From the NCBI GenBank assembly GCA_026874595.1, contig CM049322.1, positions 6,619,900 to 6,683,899 on the forward strand: DNA of 64,000 nt, written 5' to 3'. The position numbers were made by a program, and so were the translations under genes. Below are positions 22,501 through 31,215 of this stretch, in pieces; position 1 is the stretch's first letter, and the number at the start of each line of letters is the position of its first letter. Under the pieces are notes generated by a model. The model saw nothing but the letters and a program-made list of their open reading frames with translations. It was not told where the DNA came from and did not search any database. The DNA is from Sipunculus nudus. Taxonomy: Eukaryota; Annelida; Sipuncula; Golfingiida; Sipunculidae.

Positions 22501-25457
22501 TCAAAGGTACAGCGTGGGATTTGGGCTTCTTAAAGGTGGAACACAATACCATCATTGACAAGACCGTCACGTTTCCACACAAAACTGTCCAAGAGTACTT
22601 TACTGCATACTTCATAGTTCATTGCACACCAAATGCTAGACTGGAACTGTTAACGTATCTGTCTGAGTCGCCAGACGCGCTGAGGGAGGCTAACATGATT
22701 GTCAACTTTTTGAAGGGGATGAAAAGTGAAATTTTGACTGACTTCATCCATAGGATCATGGAAGGAAATAAGAGCGACAGAGCAAAAACAAAAACGGCTG
22801 TGCAAATGGCTTACCTGGCTGACGTACGTGACAGTGATATTGAATTACCAGAAGTCATATGCATGGAACTGAATGACCGATACACGCCCGAAATTTTGAA
22901 ACGCTATTGCAGTATGGATGCAAGAAAGGTGAAAACTGTAACTCTGTGGACAAAGGAACTGTCAGGCGTTGACCTGATTGGAAAGTTGGAAGCTGAAAAC
23001 TTAAGTCTTCTAGAGATTTACTATACAGGCGAGGAGATGCAGAAAACTTTATATACAAAGCCTACTCTTTCCGCTGGACTCCGACCAACAAAAATACACG
23101 TGCAAAGTTTTCCTGGCTTGGACAATGAAGATATGTATATATTCTCTTCTGTATTTGGAGAAGGATCAACGATCCAGATTGTCAATGAAAATTCAAAAGT
23201 TGAAATGAAACTCCACTGTGCACCTCATATCCAATTCAAAGGCACCAATGAGTTGCGCTTTGGAAATTGTCATGTGGACGCCAGCACGATATGCGGCTGG
23301 GTCGCAGTCTTAGAGCGGCACTCGGACTTGGTGACAATAGAAACTCACATCTATGAACAGGAGTCTGTCATTTTTGCAGGTCTGGCAGATATGCTGAGAT
23401 GGTTTCCACTCAGGGTGTCCGTCAAAATTCATCAACACGTTGACGTTGACATGAAGGCCCCATCAAGCCATATGGCTGTTGCAGCACTAAATAAATCGGT
23501 GGGTAAACTGTTTTTGTGTGGAGGCTTGCATGCTGATTTAACAATAGAAGGGCAAGATATTTTCAAGATGCTGCAGTCTTTGACGATTTGTGACCTGGCA
23601 TCTACTGAAGCGCAATACGAACACCTGGCGCAAGATCTGAGAGAGACTGCAAGTTTGACTGAGTTGAAGGTTCACGAAAACCGGGATATTAACTTCATTA
23701 CTCCTCTCGTTAAAGACATCGGAAACCTCCAGAAACTTAAAATACTTAACTTGTCAGGAAGCATGTCTGACGAGACCGCTTGTGTGGAATTAGGCAAGAC
23801 GCTACAAAGATTGAACCATCTCACAGAATTTCGAATGTTTCGATGTGAGACGAAGAATACAGTCAGCCATATTGTAGCAGCTCTCCCCTCCTTGACCTCT
23901 CTGGAAAAACTGGATTTGTCTGGAAACCTTACTGACGCTCGTGGAGCAAGTGTCCATGATATACGGGGTATAGGTGTCGGCAATACAGCGAACACAGATA
24001 CTTATAATAAACTGAGTGAGTGGTTACGTGAATCAAACGGACTGCGTGAAATTCGTCTGTGCGAAAGTGATGCATCCAAAGGCGTTCGAGCAATCTTATG
24101 GGGCTTAGAAAATACCAAGCGACTAGAGAGTCTGGACCTGTCCGGCAACACTGTGGAATCAGAGGTGTTTGTCGAGCTGGGAAAACAACTTAAACAGCAC
24201 AAGGTCCTGAAAGTGATTCGGGTGTTTGACTGTGATACCACTAATGCAGTGAGCCATGTGGTGGAAAACTTGAGCTATGTTACATCTCTTCGTGTGCTTG
24301 ACATCTCGGGAGTTAAAGCCAAAAAAGCAAAACGGGGAGTGTTTCGTGAGTTACTGACCACCGGGAATGTTGTTGACAAACATGTGTACAAAAGTCTTGG
24401 AGGTCAGCTGCAACACTTACCTGAGTTGGGTGAGCTACGGGTTTGCAAAAGCGAACATGTTGATTCTTTAAGACCAGTAATAAAAGAATTACATAAAACT
24501 CTAAGATTACAAACACTGGACCTTTTAGGCAATATTGTCAGTTCAGGCGTATTAAGGGAACTGAGCCTTCAGCTCAAACAACTCGGTGGTCTGGAAGAAC
24601 TACGACTCTGTTATTGTAGAGAAAGCAATGCTGTCAATGAAATCGTACAAATCGTACCACATTTGCCTAAGTTGGCAATATTGGACATCAGAGGGACCAA
24701 ATCTAAAGCAAAAGAGAAAGGAATTAAAATACTCGATATTAACACTGTTTATGGAGACACGTATGACATACTTCGAGACCAGCTGCAGAGCGTACCACGT
24801 CTGATTGAGCTGCGGCTGTGCCGTTGCCATAAAAGCCACTACGGTCAAGGGGCGGCAGTTCTGGACGGGCTTCAGTTCACACCAGGGTTACAGGTGCTGG
24901 AGATAGGTCGGCGCTCTTTGGATGCTACGGGTGTAAAGAAACTGGGTCTGGCATTCAACAGCTTGCCTTTACTAAGACAGCTGTTACTTGCAGATATCGA
25001 TATTTGTGATATGGATAATGTTAACAAAGAAACAAGAAGCATGAATGCCAAGATGCATGAGGCTTGGATCACATGCATCAAGGGCATGTTTACCATGTCT
25101 CTGCTTCAAGTGGTGGTCCTTAGCTACAACAACGTGGGGAATGAAAGTGTACGCGCCGTGACAAATCTTCTCCCATCACTCCCTCATCTAGACGCTCTGT
25201 ATATGGCGGGATGTGGTCTGACTGACAACGAGGCTGTCCTTGAAATGCTTGACGCCTTCTCCAACTGTCCGGCTATGAGGGGGATCAGCTTTGGCGAGAA
25301 TCATCTGACAGATGAAATGGTACGGGTGACTGAAATGGAACGTCAAATATCGAGACTTTACTGGTTGGCCCTTCACCAAAACAGGATGAGTGATAGTGTC
25401 AGGAGGAAGATAAAAGCTTTAGAAACCAACCTTTCAGATCTGGAAGTCAAGGTTTAG
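13760..25457 (+). CDS. Transmembrane C-type lectin / NACHT-LRR receptor, 10 exons
   Basis: Proposed join: 13760-13820, 17464-17643, 18077-18199, 18507-18758, 18934-19068, 19279-19332, 19604-19692, 20028-20112, 20908-21134, 21633-25457. Every junction has AG/GT borders; junctions 1-6 and 8 are phase 1, junctions 7 and 9 phase 0. The sum is 5,031 bases, 1,676 residues, with no internal stop. Order: signal peptide 1-20, partial CTLD 21-121, CTLD 122-251, stalk 252-272, transmembrane helix 273-296, basic KRSRR stop-transfer from 299, linker to about 405, NACHT from about 411, LRRs from about 1096 to the end. The family knowledge is that NACHT-LRR proteins are immune sensors that oligomerise through the ATPase, and CTLDs are extracellular recognition domains. 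I infer a membrane receptor that senses outside and signals through the NLR module. An in-frame ATG at 13730 would add ten residues. The link from exon 1 to exon 2 crosses 3.6 kb and is the least certain; a missing exon there is possible. Confidence 0.8.
14317..14341 (+). repeat. Poly-T/poly-G tract in intron 1
   Basis: A run of T's followed by about 14 G's. It could form a G-quadruplex and is a likely length-variable site. Confidence 0.6.
14505..14745 (+). mobile_element. tRNA-derived SINE in intron 1 of lectin-NLR
   Basis: Box A-like TGGCGTAAAGG (14512) and box B-like GTGTTCGAATTC (about 14555) with tRNA spacing, then ACCACCCAGGTGTGAATAGG, a motif common in invertebrate SINE bodies. It lies in sense orientation within the large first intron. 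Confidence 0.65.
15534..15598 (+). other. Possible cryptic or dead N-terminal lectin exon in intron 1
   Basis: After an acceptor-like tattatcacag, phase-1 reading gives NGIACRTPGVQISKCQ then AKGY and a stop. The two spaced cysteines followed by GY resemble the beginning of a CTLD, exactly the part CTLD 1 lacks. The TAG at 15596 and the absence of a nearby donor argue that it is dead or a coincidence. Confidence 0.2.
16771..17463 (+). repeat. 77-bp minisatellite, about 9 copies, abutting a lectin exon
   Basis: Degenerate units contain the blocks GTACCATTCTGAAAC, ACACGTGGACCCCT, TTGTGTGCACCGGACCAG and TTTTGTATGGCTTGTTTTT. The array stops exactly where the CTLD 1 exon begins, and the last unit's gcactggaccag supplies the apparent 3' splice site. 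Most units include a CACGTG E-box-like core. Confidence 0.85.
17464..18199 (+). CDS. Exons 2-3 of lectin-NLR: shortened CTLD 1
   Basis: Exons 17464-17643 and 18077-18199 encode residues 21-121. The CTLD signature is clear: SRKEAEYCC...G at the first helix, VWLGNQ (60-65) in place of the usual WIGL, WQWTNGK (72-78), then three cysteines (92, 107, 118) ending SICQF. The first beta strands and the N-terminal cysteine that normally precede the helix are missing, because the exon opens at the edge of a minisatellite. No EPN or QPD sugar-binding motif is seen, so calcium-dependent sugar binding is unlikely. The domain may be structural, bind protein, or be incomplete because a short exon upstream was not recognised. 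Confidence 0.75.
18507..19068 (+). CDS. Exons 4-5 of lectin-NLR: complete CTLD 2
   Basis: Exons 18507-18758 and 18934-19068 encode residues 122-250. Features in order: Cys147, NWHEARRYC (151-159), Cys186, FWIGL (189-193), then Cys224, Trp234, Cys241 and YLC (247-249). This is a full-length CTLD fold with its WIGL core and conserved cysteines. The EPN/QPD tripeptide and the WND calcium motif are replaced (the WND position reads NWEF), so it is probably a non-canonical ligand binder. Both introns are phase 1, the usual arrangement for shuffled extracellular modules. Confidence 0.85.
19279..19692 (+). CDS. Exons 6-7 of lectin-NLR: stalk and transmembrane helix
   Basis: Exon 19279-19332 encodes a 17-residue stalk rich in Pro, Thr and Lys (FPKTPWTEQTPSK). 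Exon 19604-19692 encodes a single hydrophobic helix starting VIVIVAVVSGTLTVL and ending CMFF. It ends in phase 0 and joins an exon beginning KRSRR, a classic cytoplasmic stop-transfer cluster, giving type I topology with lectins outside and NACHT inside. The intron between them contains two long (TA)n tracts. Confidence 0.85.
19341..19398. repeat. (TA)n microsatellite
   Basis: Long TA run with one G interruption, in the intron immediately after stalk exon 6; it begins eight bases past the donor. Confidence 0.95.
19521..19567. repeat. (TA)n microsatellite
   Basis: Second TA run in the same intron, about 35 bases before the transmembrane exon. The pair could form a cruciform or affect splicing. 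Confidence 0.95.
20028..21134 (+). CDS. Exons 8-9 of lectin-NLR: cytoplasmic linker
   Basis: Exon 20028-20112 starts with the basic KRSRR cluster. Exon 20908-21134 contains IEIWSWCDEV and MDEIYTDLSW...RKP...LEHYTDMF. This resembles the conserved segment just before the NACHT domain in many invertebrate NLRs (DEIYT.L....RKP, then LE.YTD.F). It ties the transmembrane half to the NACHT half: the segment belongs to the NLR family yet is spliced in frame to the membrane exons. The second exon ends in phase 0 (GACAAA|GTAATA). Confidence 0.8.
21633..25457 (+). CDS. Exon 10 of lectin-NLR: NACHT ATPase and leucine-rich repeats
   Basis: One exon of 1,274 codons follows the acceptor ctttaacag. The Walker A P-loop is GQPGSGKTT (protein residues 416-424). 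Walker B is VLLILEGYDEY (505-515), with Glu510 where the family usually has Asp, followed by the acidic DE pair. Sensor 1 is LLITSR (537-542). FPHKTVQEYF (716-725) marks the second helical domain typical of NLRs. From about residue 1096 to the end run LRRs of the long NLR type, for example LEKLDLSGN and LESLDLSGN with intervening LG..L..L..L repeats. No death, CARD or pyrin domain is present; the N-terminal effector position is taken by the membrane lectin module. The first ATG-like codon within the exon is TTG, so the exon must be read from upstream. Confidence 0.93.
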   Translation: MGRGLVKQHIFVQGQPGSGKTTMAKKLLIDWARFQMAGTVDKWIRISKNVRSRLGQFDLVIPIFMRDIANNEKVEDVICRQIGLPQGTAQALSQVFMDPNREVLLILEGYDEYREATSAYLTRLAHRESLTNLHLLITSRMSPQIHFRHDGKLITSHLILHGFSEKGVTTYINKFFNDEEKEKTLLTKIDGTPGAHDLSKFPAILLIICILWRDTRKLANNITDFYKHFVLYICCRLEKRINGLNADLGEDHILTKYKDDLLKIANIAKDGLMTDMLRLAFPFDTVKEELKGTAWDLGFLKVEHNTIIDKTVTFPHKTVQEYFTAYFIVHCTPNARLELLTYLSESPDALREANMIVNFLKGMKSEILTDFIHRIMEGNKSDRAKTKTAVQMAYLADVRDSDIELPEVICMELNDRYTPEILKRYCSMDARKVKTVTLWTKELSGVDLIGKLEAENLSLLEIYYTGEEMQKTLYTKPTLSAGLRPTKIHVQSFPGLDNEDMYIFSSVFGEGSTIQIVNENSKVEMKLHCAPHIQFKGTNELRFGNCHVDASTICGWVAVLERHSDLVTIETHIYEQESVIFAGLADMLRWFPLRVSVKIHQHVDVDMKAPSSHMAVAALNKSVGKLFLCGGLHADLTIEGQDIFKMLQSLTICDLASTEAQYEHLAQDLRETASLTELKVHENRDINFITPLVKDIGNLQKLKILNLSGSMSDETACVELGKTLQRLNHLTEFRMFRCETKNTVSHIVAALPSLTSLEKLDLSGNLTDARGASVHDIRGIGVGNTANTDTYNKLSEWLRESNGLREIRLCESDASKGVRAILWGLENTKRLESLDLSGNTVESEVFVELGKQLKQHKVLKVIRVFDCDTTNAVSHVVENLSYVTSLRVLDISGVKAKKAKRGVFRELLTTGNVVDKHVYKSLGGQLQHLPELGELRVCKSEHVDSLRPVIKELHKTLRLQTLDLLGNIVSSGVLRELSLQLKQLGGLEELRLCYCRESNAVNEIVQIVPHLPKLAILDIRGTKSKAKEKGIKILDINTVYGDTYDILRDQLQSVPRLIELRLCRCHKSHYGQGAAVLDGLQFTPGLQVLEIGRRSLDATGVKKLGLAFNSLPLLRQLLLADIDICDMDNVNKETRSMNAKMHEAWITCIKGMFTMSLLQVVVLSYNNVGNESVRAVTNLLPSLPHLDALYMAGCGLTDNEAVLEMLDAFSNCPAMRGISFGENHLTDEMVRVTEMERQISRLYWLALHQNRMSDSVRRKIKALETNLSDLEVKV

Positions 25458-25484
25458 GTAGCTGTGGAAGTCAAGGTTTAGGTG
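25438..25484 (+). repeat. 24-bp tandem duplication across the lectin-NLR stop codon
   Basis: The block TGGAAGTCAAGGTTTAGGT occurs twice in a row. The first copy carries the in-frame TAG at 25455-25457 that ends the receptor; the second lies in the 3' UTR. Confidence 0.85.
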
Positions 25485-25717
25485 GCTGTTCTCTTCCTTT
25501 TTTCCATGAAACAGATTGTCTTTATACCTGATAGATTCATCATTTATAAAACTACACTATTTCGTAATAATCACGGACATTTTTACAGTATTATAACAGT
25601 TCTGTTGATTTAAATCTGTTTTTGTGAGTCAACATATGAAACTATTATTTAGAAAAATACAATAGTATTTTAACTTGTGAGCCGTTTATATGAATACTGC
25701 AATTTATCAATCGGGGA

Positions 25718-25723
25718 AATAAA
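25718..25723 (+). terminator. Candidate poly(A) signal of the lectin-NLR gene
   Basis: AATAAA lies about 260 bases after the stop codon, a plausible 3' UTR length. Another AATAAA near 26416 is an alternative. Confidence 0.45.
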
Positions 25724-25934
25724 TAGGGGAAAGATATGTATATTTTAATATATATAACATAGCAAGCTTGTCGAAGGATAGGCATATGATTTAATTATAA
25801 AAAGTTGACAAAATAGTTGGTTTCATATAAATAAGACATTACACTTTATCTCGAGTTGAAACAAACATTTATACTATTTTAAGTTTGTTAAGGAGAAAAT
25901 GATATGATTAGAACGTAAAATGATATATGTTTAA

Positions 25935-26395
25935 TTATATATCTGACAGATATTTGTAAATTGGATATATAATGTGGTGTGACAACCAACATTACACTGC
26001 AGACAGGAAGAGTAGTATATATAATTATCATTATTTAATATATCCAATATGCCTATCTGCCTATAGCTTTCTGTCTTATTATTATGAATGTTTTTATATG
26101 TGCCAGATATTATGGAATAGGATATATAGAGTGTCGTGACAACTAACATTACCCTGCAGACAGGAAGAGTAGTATTTTTAATTAACCCTGTTCAATATAT
26201 TTGATATGCCTATCTGCCTATAGACTTCAGTCTTATTATTATGAATCATTATATATCTGACAAATATTTGGGAATTGGATATATGTGGCGTGACAACCAA
26301 CGTTACCCTGCAGACATGAATTGTAGTATAATTAATGTTTACTATTGCGTATGCATTTATCCCTATAGATTTCATTTTATTTTCTCTGCATACAC
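25935..26395 (+). repeat. About 155-bp tandem repeat, three copies
   Basis: The block GACAACCAACATTAC.CTGCAGACAGGAAGAGTAGTA recurs with starts near 25981, 26139 and 26292. Each copy also carries ATGCCTATCTGCCTATAG and TCTTATTATTATGAAT. It has no coding content and lies just downstream of the lectin-NLR gene. Confidence 0.85.
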
Positions 26396-26689
26396 TGTAA
26401 CGAGAAATTCAAATTCTCAATAAATGAATGTATACATGTAATGTTAGTTGATTGAATATCAAGTAAAAATAATCCTTTGAGTTGTTCATCATTCTGAATA
26501 TTGGGGTACTATTCCGTGCTTTTGTGTTAATTAAAATTTGACAGTACTTTTATAAATTGGCAGATCACATTTATTGGCCACGTGCTGAAACATTTTTTTT
26601 AAAAGATGTATTGTATGGTGATTGGATTATAGATTTTGTACACCTTGCATGTAACTCATGACAACATATTTATTTGCGATATGTCTGTC

Positions 26690-28090
26690 CGACATGAACA
26701 AAAAAGAAGCTACGCCATGTGTGCCTTTGGTATCTGAAATGATGAATTATGAGGCAAGTCACCTGTGGCACACATAATATCAGATGAGCCACGCTCCATG
26801 TGCTACACAAGATTGAAGATAAGGCAGTACAGTGAGTCACTTTAACTAAAAAGCGAGGCACATTTGCTAAAACATGATAAAGAGGATAATCACTCTACAG
26901 ACACGATGACAGATGAGGCAGGTCCTATGTGTCATAAGTCATCAAACATAAGACACGCTCTGTGGTGAGGCACATTATGCGTCAGACACGATAAAAAATG
27001 TGGCACGCCAGGCGATAGACATGATAACAGATAAGGTACGCCCTGTGTGCCAGGCATGATAAAAGATGAGACGCCATACATGACAGACACGGGGAAAGAC
27101 GAAACACGGTATTTGGGTAAGACTCATGTCTTAGACAAGACATTTTTTTGAGGCACGCCTAGTGAGATGCATGCCCCATAAAGCACACAGGGGGTAAGCG
27201 AGGTACGTTATATTAGTCTGAAAAAAAAAACAACAGACGATCAAGGCATTATGAAGCTGAAATGGTAACACACGTGAGATATGATAAAGATGAGATACGT
27301 CCTTTGTGTAAGATAAGAAATTATCTTGGGCACGACCTGTTAGTCAGACATGATCGTATGACGCACGCCCTATGTGTCGGACATGGAGACAGGTGAAACT
27401 GGCTTTGTGTGTAAGACATGTTACATGATACACGCCCTGTGTCAGGCAAAGTACAAGATGTCGCACGACCTGTCTGGAACATGATGAATGAAAGGAACGC
27501 CCTGTGTGCCGGATATGGATAAAGATGAGGCACGCCCTGTGTGTCAGACATTGAACAAGATGTGGCAGGCGCTGTGTGTGAGACTTTATGAATGATAGGA
27601 ACGCCCTGTGTGTCAGGCATGGTTCAAGATTAAGCACGAACTGTGTGTCACACATGGTTCAAGATTAGGCACGCCCTGTGTGTCAGACATGGTACAAGAT
27701 GAGGCAAGCCCTGTGTTTCACACATGGTACAAGATAAAGCATGCCCTGTGTGTCAGAAATAGTAAAAGATGAAGCACGCCCTGTGTGTGAGACTTGATTA
27801 ATGACAGGCCCTGTGTGTTAGTCATCGAACAAGATGTGGCACACCCTGTGTCCCAGAAATGGTACCATATGAGGCACGCCCTACTGCAGGATATGATGAA
27901 TGATAGGACAGTCCTGTGTGTAAGACATGGTACAAGATGAGGCACGCCCTGTGGAGGACATGAAGAATCATAAGGGACGCCCTGTATCGTGTATAGGTAA
28001 TATCCCTGTACTGAGGGTCCGACAATGTGTGAATGTCGTGACTGACTTGTATCAGACATATTTGTGGATCTGACACGTTAACAAATAAGG
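26690..28090 (+). repeat. 35-bp minisatellite, array 1
   Basis: The repeating core GATGAGGCACGCCCTGTGTG is followed by TCAGACATGGTACAA or close variants, about 35 bases per unit. Units become cleaner to the right (about 27400-27970). Translated frames across it are artefacts of the repeat. Confidence 0.92.
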
Positions 28091-29389
28091 TACGATGTTT
28101 TTACTTCCTTTCAACTGTTGTTCAGTAAGACAAGGAAAATCCATTCGTGTACCTGTTTGTTACCTATTCAGACAATGGAATAGTTGTACGGGCAAACTTT
28201 AGGTCATAAATAATTTGTCTGACAGGAAGGCAAACATACAGACAGAGGTGCTTAACAACTGTAATATGCTGTAGATAAAGTTTTATGTGTATGCGAAAAT
28301 GCTTGAGGGTCACAACCTGTGGTCTTAAGCAAACGGCTCAATGGTATTGTATGTGCCAGTGCTTCAAACAAGCATGGTATCCATCAATTAGAGGCCTATG
28401 TTTAACATTCAAATAACTGCATTGCACTGTTATCATTAATACAATATGCTATTCTGACAATGTGTCTTAAAAGACCCGGTCTTTGCGATGACCCCATTCT
28501 TCCTAACAAAACCTGTATGCTCTAAAATACTGATACCCCAAGGTGGGGGATTAGGTTATATATTCAGTTATTGTTGGTGAAGGTCAAAACAAAGAATAAT
28601 ATGTAGTGAATATCTGTCTATATTTAATACTGTCTAAACAATAAAAGGGGGGCTGTAATCCTGGAAATCTTAGTATTTTTTTCACTTTGTCTATGTAAAA
28701 CAAAACGTGTTACTGCTGGAGAGATGTAAACTATTTCATGATGGTATACTTTATATAAATAAAGAATATGTTTAGATAACTGATACAAGTGAATGGCACA
28801 TTTCTAAACTTACTCCATTTTCAAGTTAAATCCTTAACCCAGGGCGGACTGCAAAACCAGGTAACATAGAAAACCGAAGTAAAACGTGTGTTGATGATGA
28901 ATTCATCCACCACGTCTATTCTGTCGGGAAAGGAAGCATATCCGCTAAAACACCATTTTCGCAACCACTAGATTTGCTGCTTATATTCAGAACAGCAGAA
29001 CTCTGTCAAAGAATACGTATAATACTATTAATCCTTTTATGCGTATCATCCATTAATATTTTACTAAACTGACAATCTACGCTCTCACTTATGTCAGAAT
29101 AACTTTGTCCACAACACGTTTGCTCGGTCAGGATTGCTAATGACTCGATTTGGAGTAATTTGATTCTGGTCTTGAATAAAAGAGATATTAAATTCTTCCT
29201 ACACCCCTTTTCTAGTCGCTGTATAGCATGAAGATCGCCGGGCCTGGCCATGCTTTGTAACGGTTACCTTGTTTACATTGATTATTTTTCCGGGAACGTC
29301 CATATCTGTTTCTCCTTAAACCCTTGTTACATCGGGCCAGGGTTTCATTGACAGGGCTTAAAGCCTACTCTCACAGCTTTTTAATTTAA
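28091..29389. other. Intergenic, no convincing gene
   Basis: AT-rich. An 81-codon minus-strand frame at 29006-29251 has two adjacent cysteines but no signal, splice partner or known domain. Confidence 0.4.
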
Positions 29390-29390
29390 G

Positions 29391-29436
29391 GTAATAATAA
29401 TAATAATAATAATGCAAATAATAATAAAGATAATAA

Positions 29437-29467
<31 letters not shown>

Positions 29468-29469
29468 AG
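29391..29469. repeat. (AAT)n microsatellite
   Basis: Imperfect AAT/ATA trinucleotide run. Confidence 0.95.
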
Positions 29470-29689
29470 ATGTAGAAGCGTCCCTTTAAATGTTGTTTCT
29501 TAGGTTTTATAACTGTAGCGGCTAACCCATAACTGTTCTCTGGATTGTTATTGGTAAGTTGCTCTCCTAGTACGTGGTCGGGTTTATAATGATAGAGTGC
29601 GCCTCTTTTAAATGTTTTGTCGGTCTCCTGTCCGGTCTAAAATTGTATGAGTCATCACTGTTAACTGTTCGGAGGATTAGGTTTAGTAT

Positions 29690-30150
29690 TCCTGATGCAG
29701 AATGAGGCACACTCTGTTCCTTATTCCTAAAAATGATGAAACACGCCCTGGCTATCAGGCCTCATAAAGGATGAGGCACGCCCGGTCTGTCAGGCCTGAT
29801 AAAGAGATTAAACATGCCGTGTGTGTCAGCTCGAATAAGAGAGGGGGCACGCCCCGTCTATCAGGCATGATAAAGGTTAAAACACGCCTGTCTCTCAGGA
29901 CGGTTTAAAGATGAAATATGCCCTGTCCGCCAGTCCTGATAAAATATGAGACACGTCTTGTCTCTCAGGCATGCTACAAGATGAGGTACGCATAGTAAGA
30001 GGCTTGATAAAAGGTAAGGCATGCCGTGTCTCGCAGGTCTGATAAAAAAATAAGGCTCGCTCGGTCTTTCAGTTGTGATAGAATAAGAGACACGCCCCGA
30101 AAGAAGCCTGATGATGGAGAAGCAAGCCCTGTCTGTCAGTCTTTTTAACT
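29690..30150 (+). repeat. 35-bp minisatellite, array 2
   Basis: Units of the type GAGGCACGCCC.GTCTGTCAGGC.TGATAAA. The left flank (29520-29690) matches the left flank of array 3 (33930-34045), showing that array plus flank were duplicated together. Confidence 0.9.
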
Positions 30151-31215
30151 GATTTTAAGCTCTCTGTGCCAAGGTGTATTTCAGGCTGATTCATCCATCT
30201 CCTCCTAAGGTATGTGTAATGTTCACCACAAACAGATTTGTGGATGGTCGCTACGCAAAATCAATTGCAGATGGCGCCACCAGGTGTGTGTACGGGATTG
30301 AGGTATCAAGGATCTGTTGTCTTTATTCAGACAGAACATTCCGATATGTAGTAGTGTATTACTACACGAATCGCGATATTTTGTAAAAAATTATATGTAA
30401 CACATGTAATTAATAAATTTTCCTAAGATATCACAGATGATCTAAAGTTACCTTGAATCACACCAGTCACAGTGATTAAAATTCCCAACGATGAAAAGTA
30501 CAGCCTTATTCATCACTGTTTCGCTTTTTACCATAGATCGGCATACCTTGCACAGTGTATATAAAGGTAACAACCCATGTTTCGATATAACTAGTATATC
30601 ACGATGCCCTTGCTACAACCACATCAACTAGTCTTGCCCCTGTATTTGTTATGTACTTCTCTTTTATCAATTCATGATGTACGGACTTGGAAAAGTAGTC
30701 GACAGTCAATGTGACGCATTCACAGCAGATGTTGTATTGATATTGTGACTCAATAAACCTTCATATTTGATTTTCCATTCCACACAAGACTTGTTTTCTA
30801 TTTATTCAAGCATCACCACACAAGTGTCCCGTGAATACTTTTTGCAAATTAATCTTATATACAACTGTTACATATTAAATCATGTTTTACTACATCTAAG
30901 ACCTCTTGCATCATAGTGGATTCTTGGTTTGTTTTAGCGGATAAACAATTAAGAAATCTACCCATTATTGTGGGGAATTACGTTTATAAGTAAGAGAAGC
31001 TACAGTGGTACAGCCCTTAACTAAAACCCTGGTGGTCATGAGTTCATATAGGTTTTTTTACTTTTGGTCCCAACACATGGTGATCGCTATGCAGGCGAAA
31101 TGGGAAGACTATTTTTCAGAACCGTGTATCACTCACAGACTTTTGCGTCTCTGGGGGGTTCCTTGGTCTTATGATCCAGTATTGAACGATCACACGAACA
31201 CTTCATGTTATCGCT
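30150..31215 (-). repeat. Segmental duplication, copy matching 37980-38690
   Basis: From about 30420 to 31215 the sequence follows 37980-38690 block by block (CTTGAATCACACCAGT, ATGATGTACGGACTTG, CAGCAGATGTTGTAT, ACCCTGGTGGT.ATGAGTTCA). The shared end may contain an older SINE-like unit. Confidence 0.75.
30446..30513 (-). pseudogene. Broken first exon of a third copy of the small secreted gene
   Basis: ATGAATAAGGCTG.ACTTTTCATCGT through TGTGATTCAAG|GTAAC aligns closely with exon 1 of the 38.0 kb gene, but one extra base after ATCGT shifts the frame. No second exon is found downstream, where array 2 now sits. The flanks up to about 31210 also match 38020-38690. Confidence 0.75.

Noticed and set aside
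27321-28076. Overlapping open frames with repeated SDTQGVPH-type peptides
   Set aside because: They are translations of the 35-bp minisatellite, not proteins.
29006-29251. Minus-strand frame as exon 2 of the third secreted-gene copy
   Set aside because: Its residues do not align with the QTxxCPFQ or RIELQEQLTQEVL blocks of the family.
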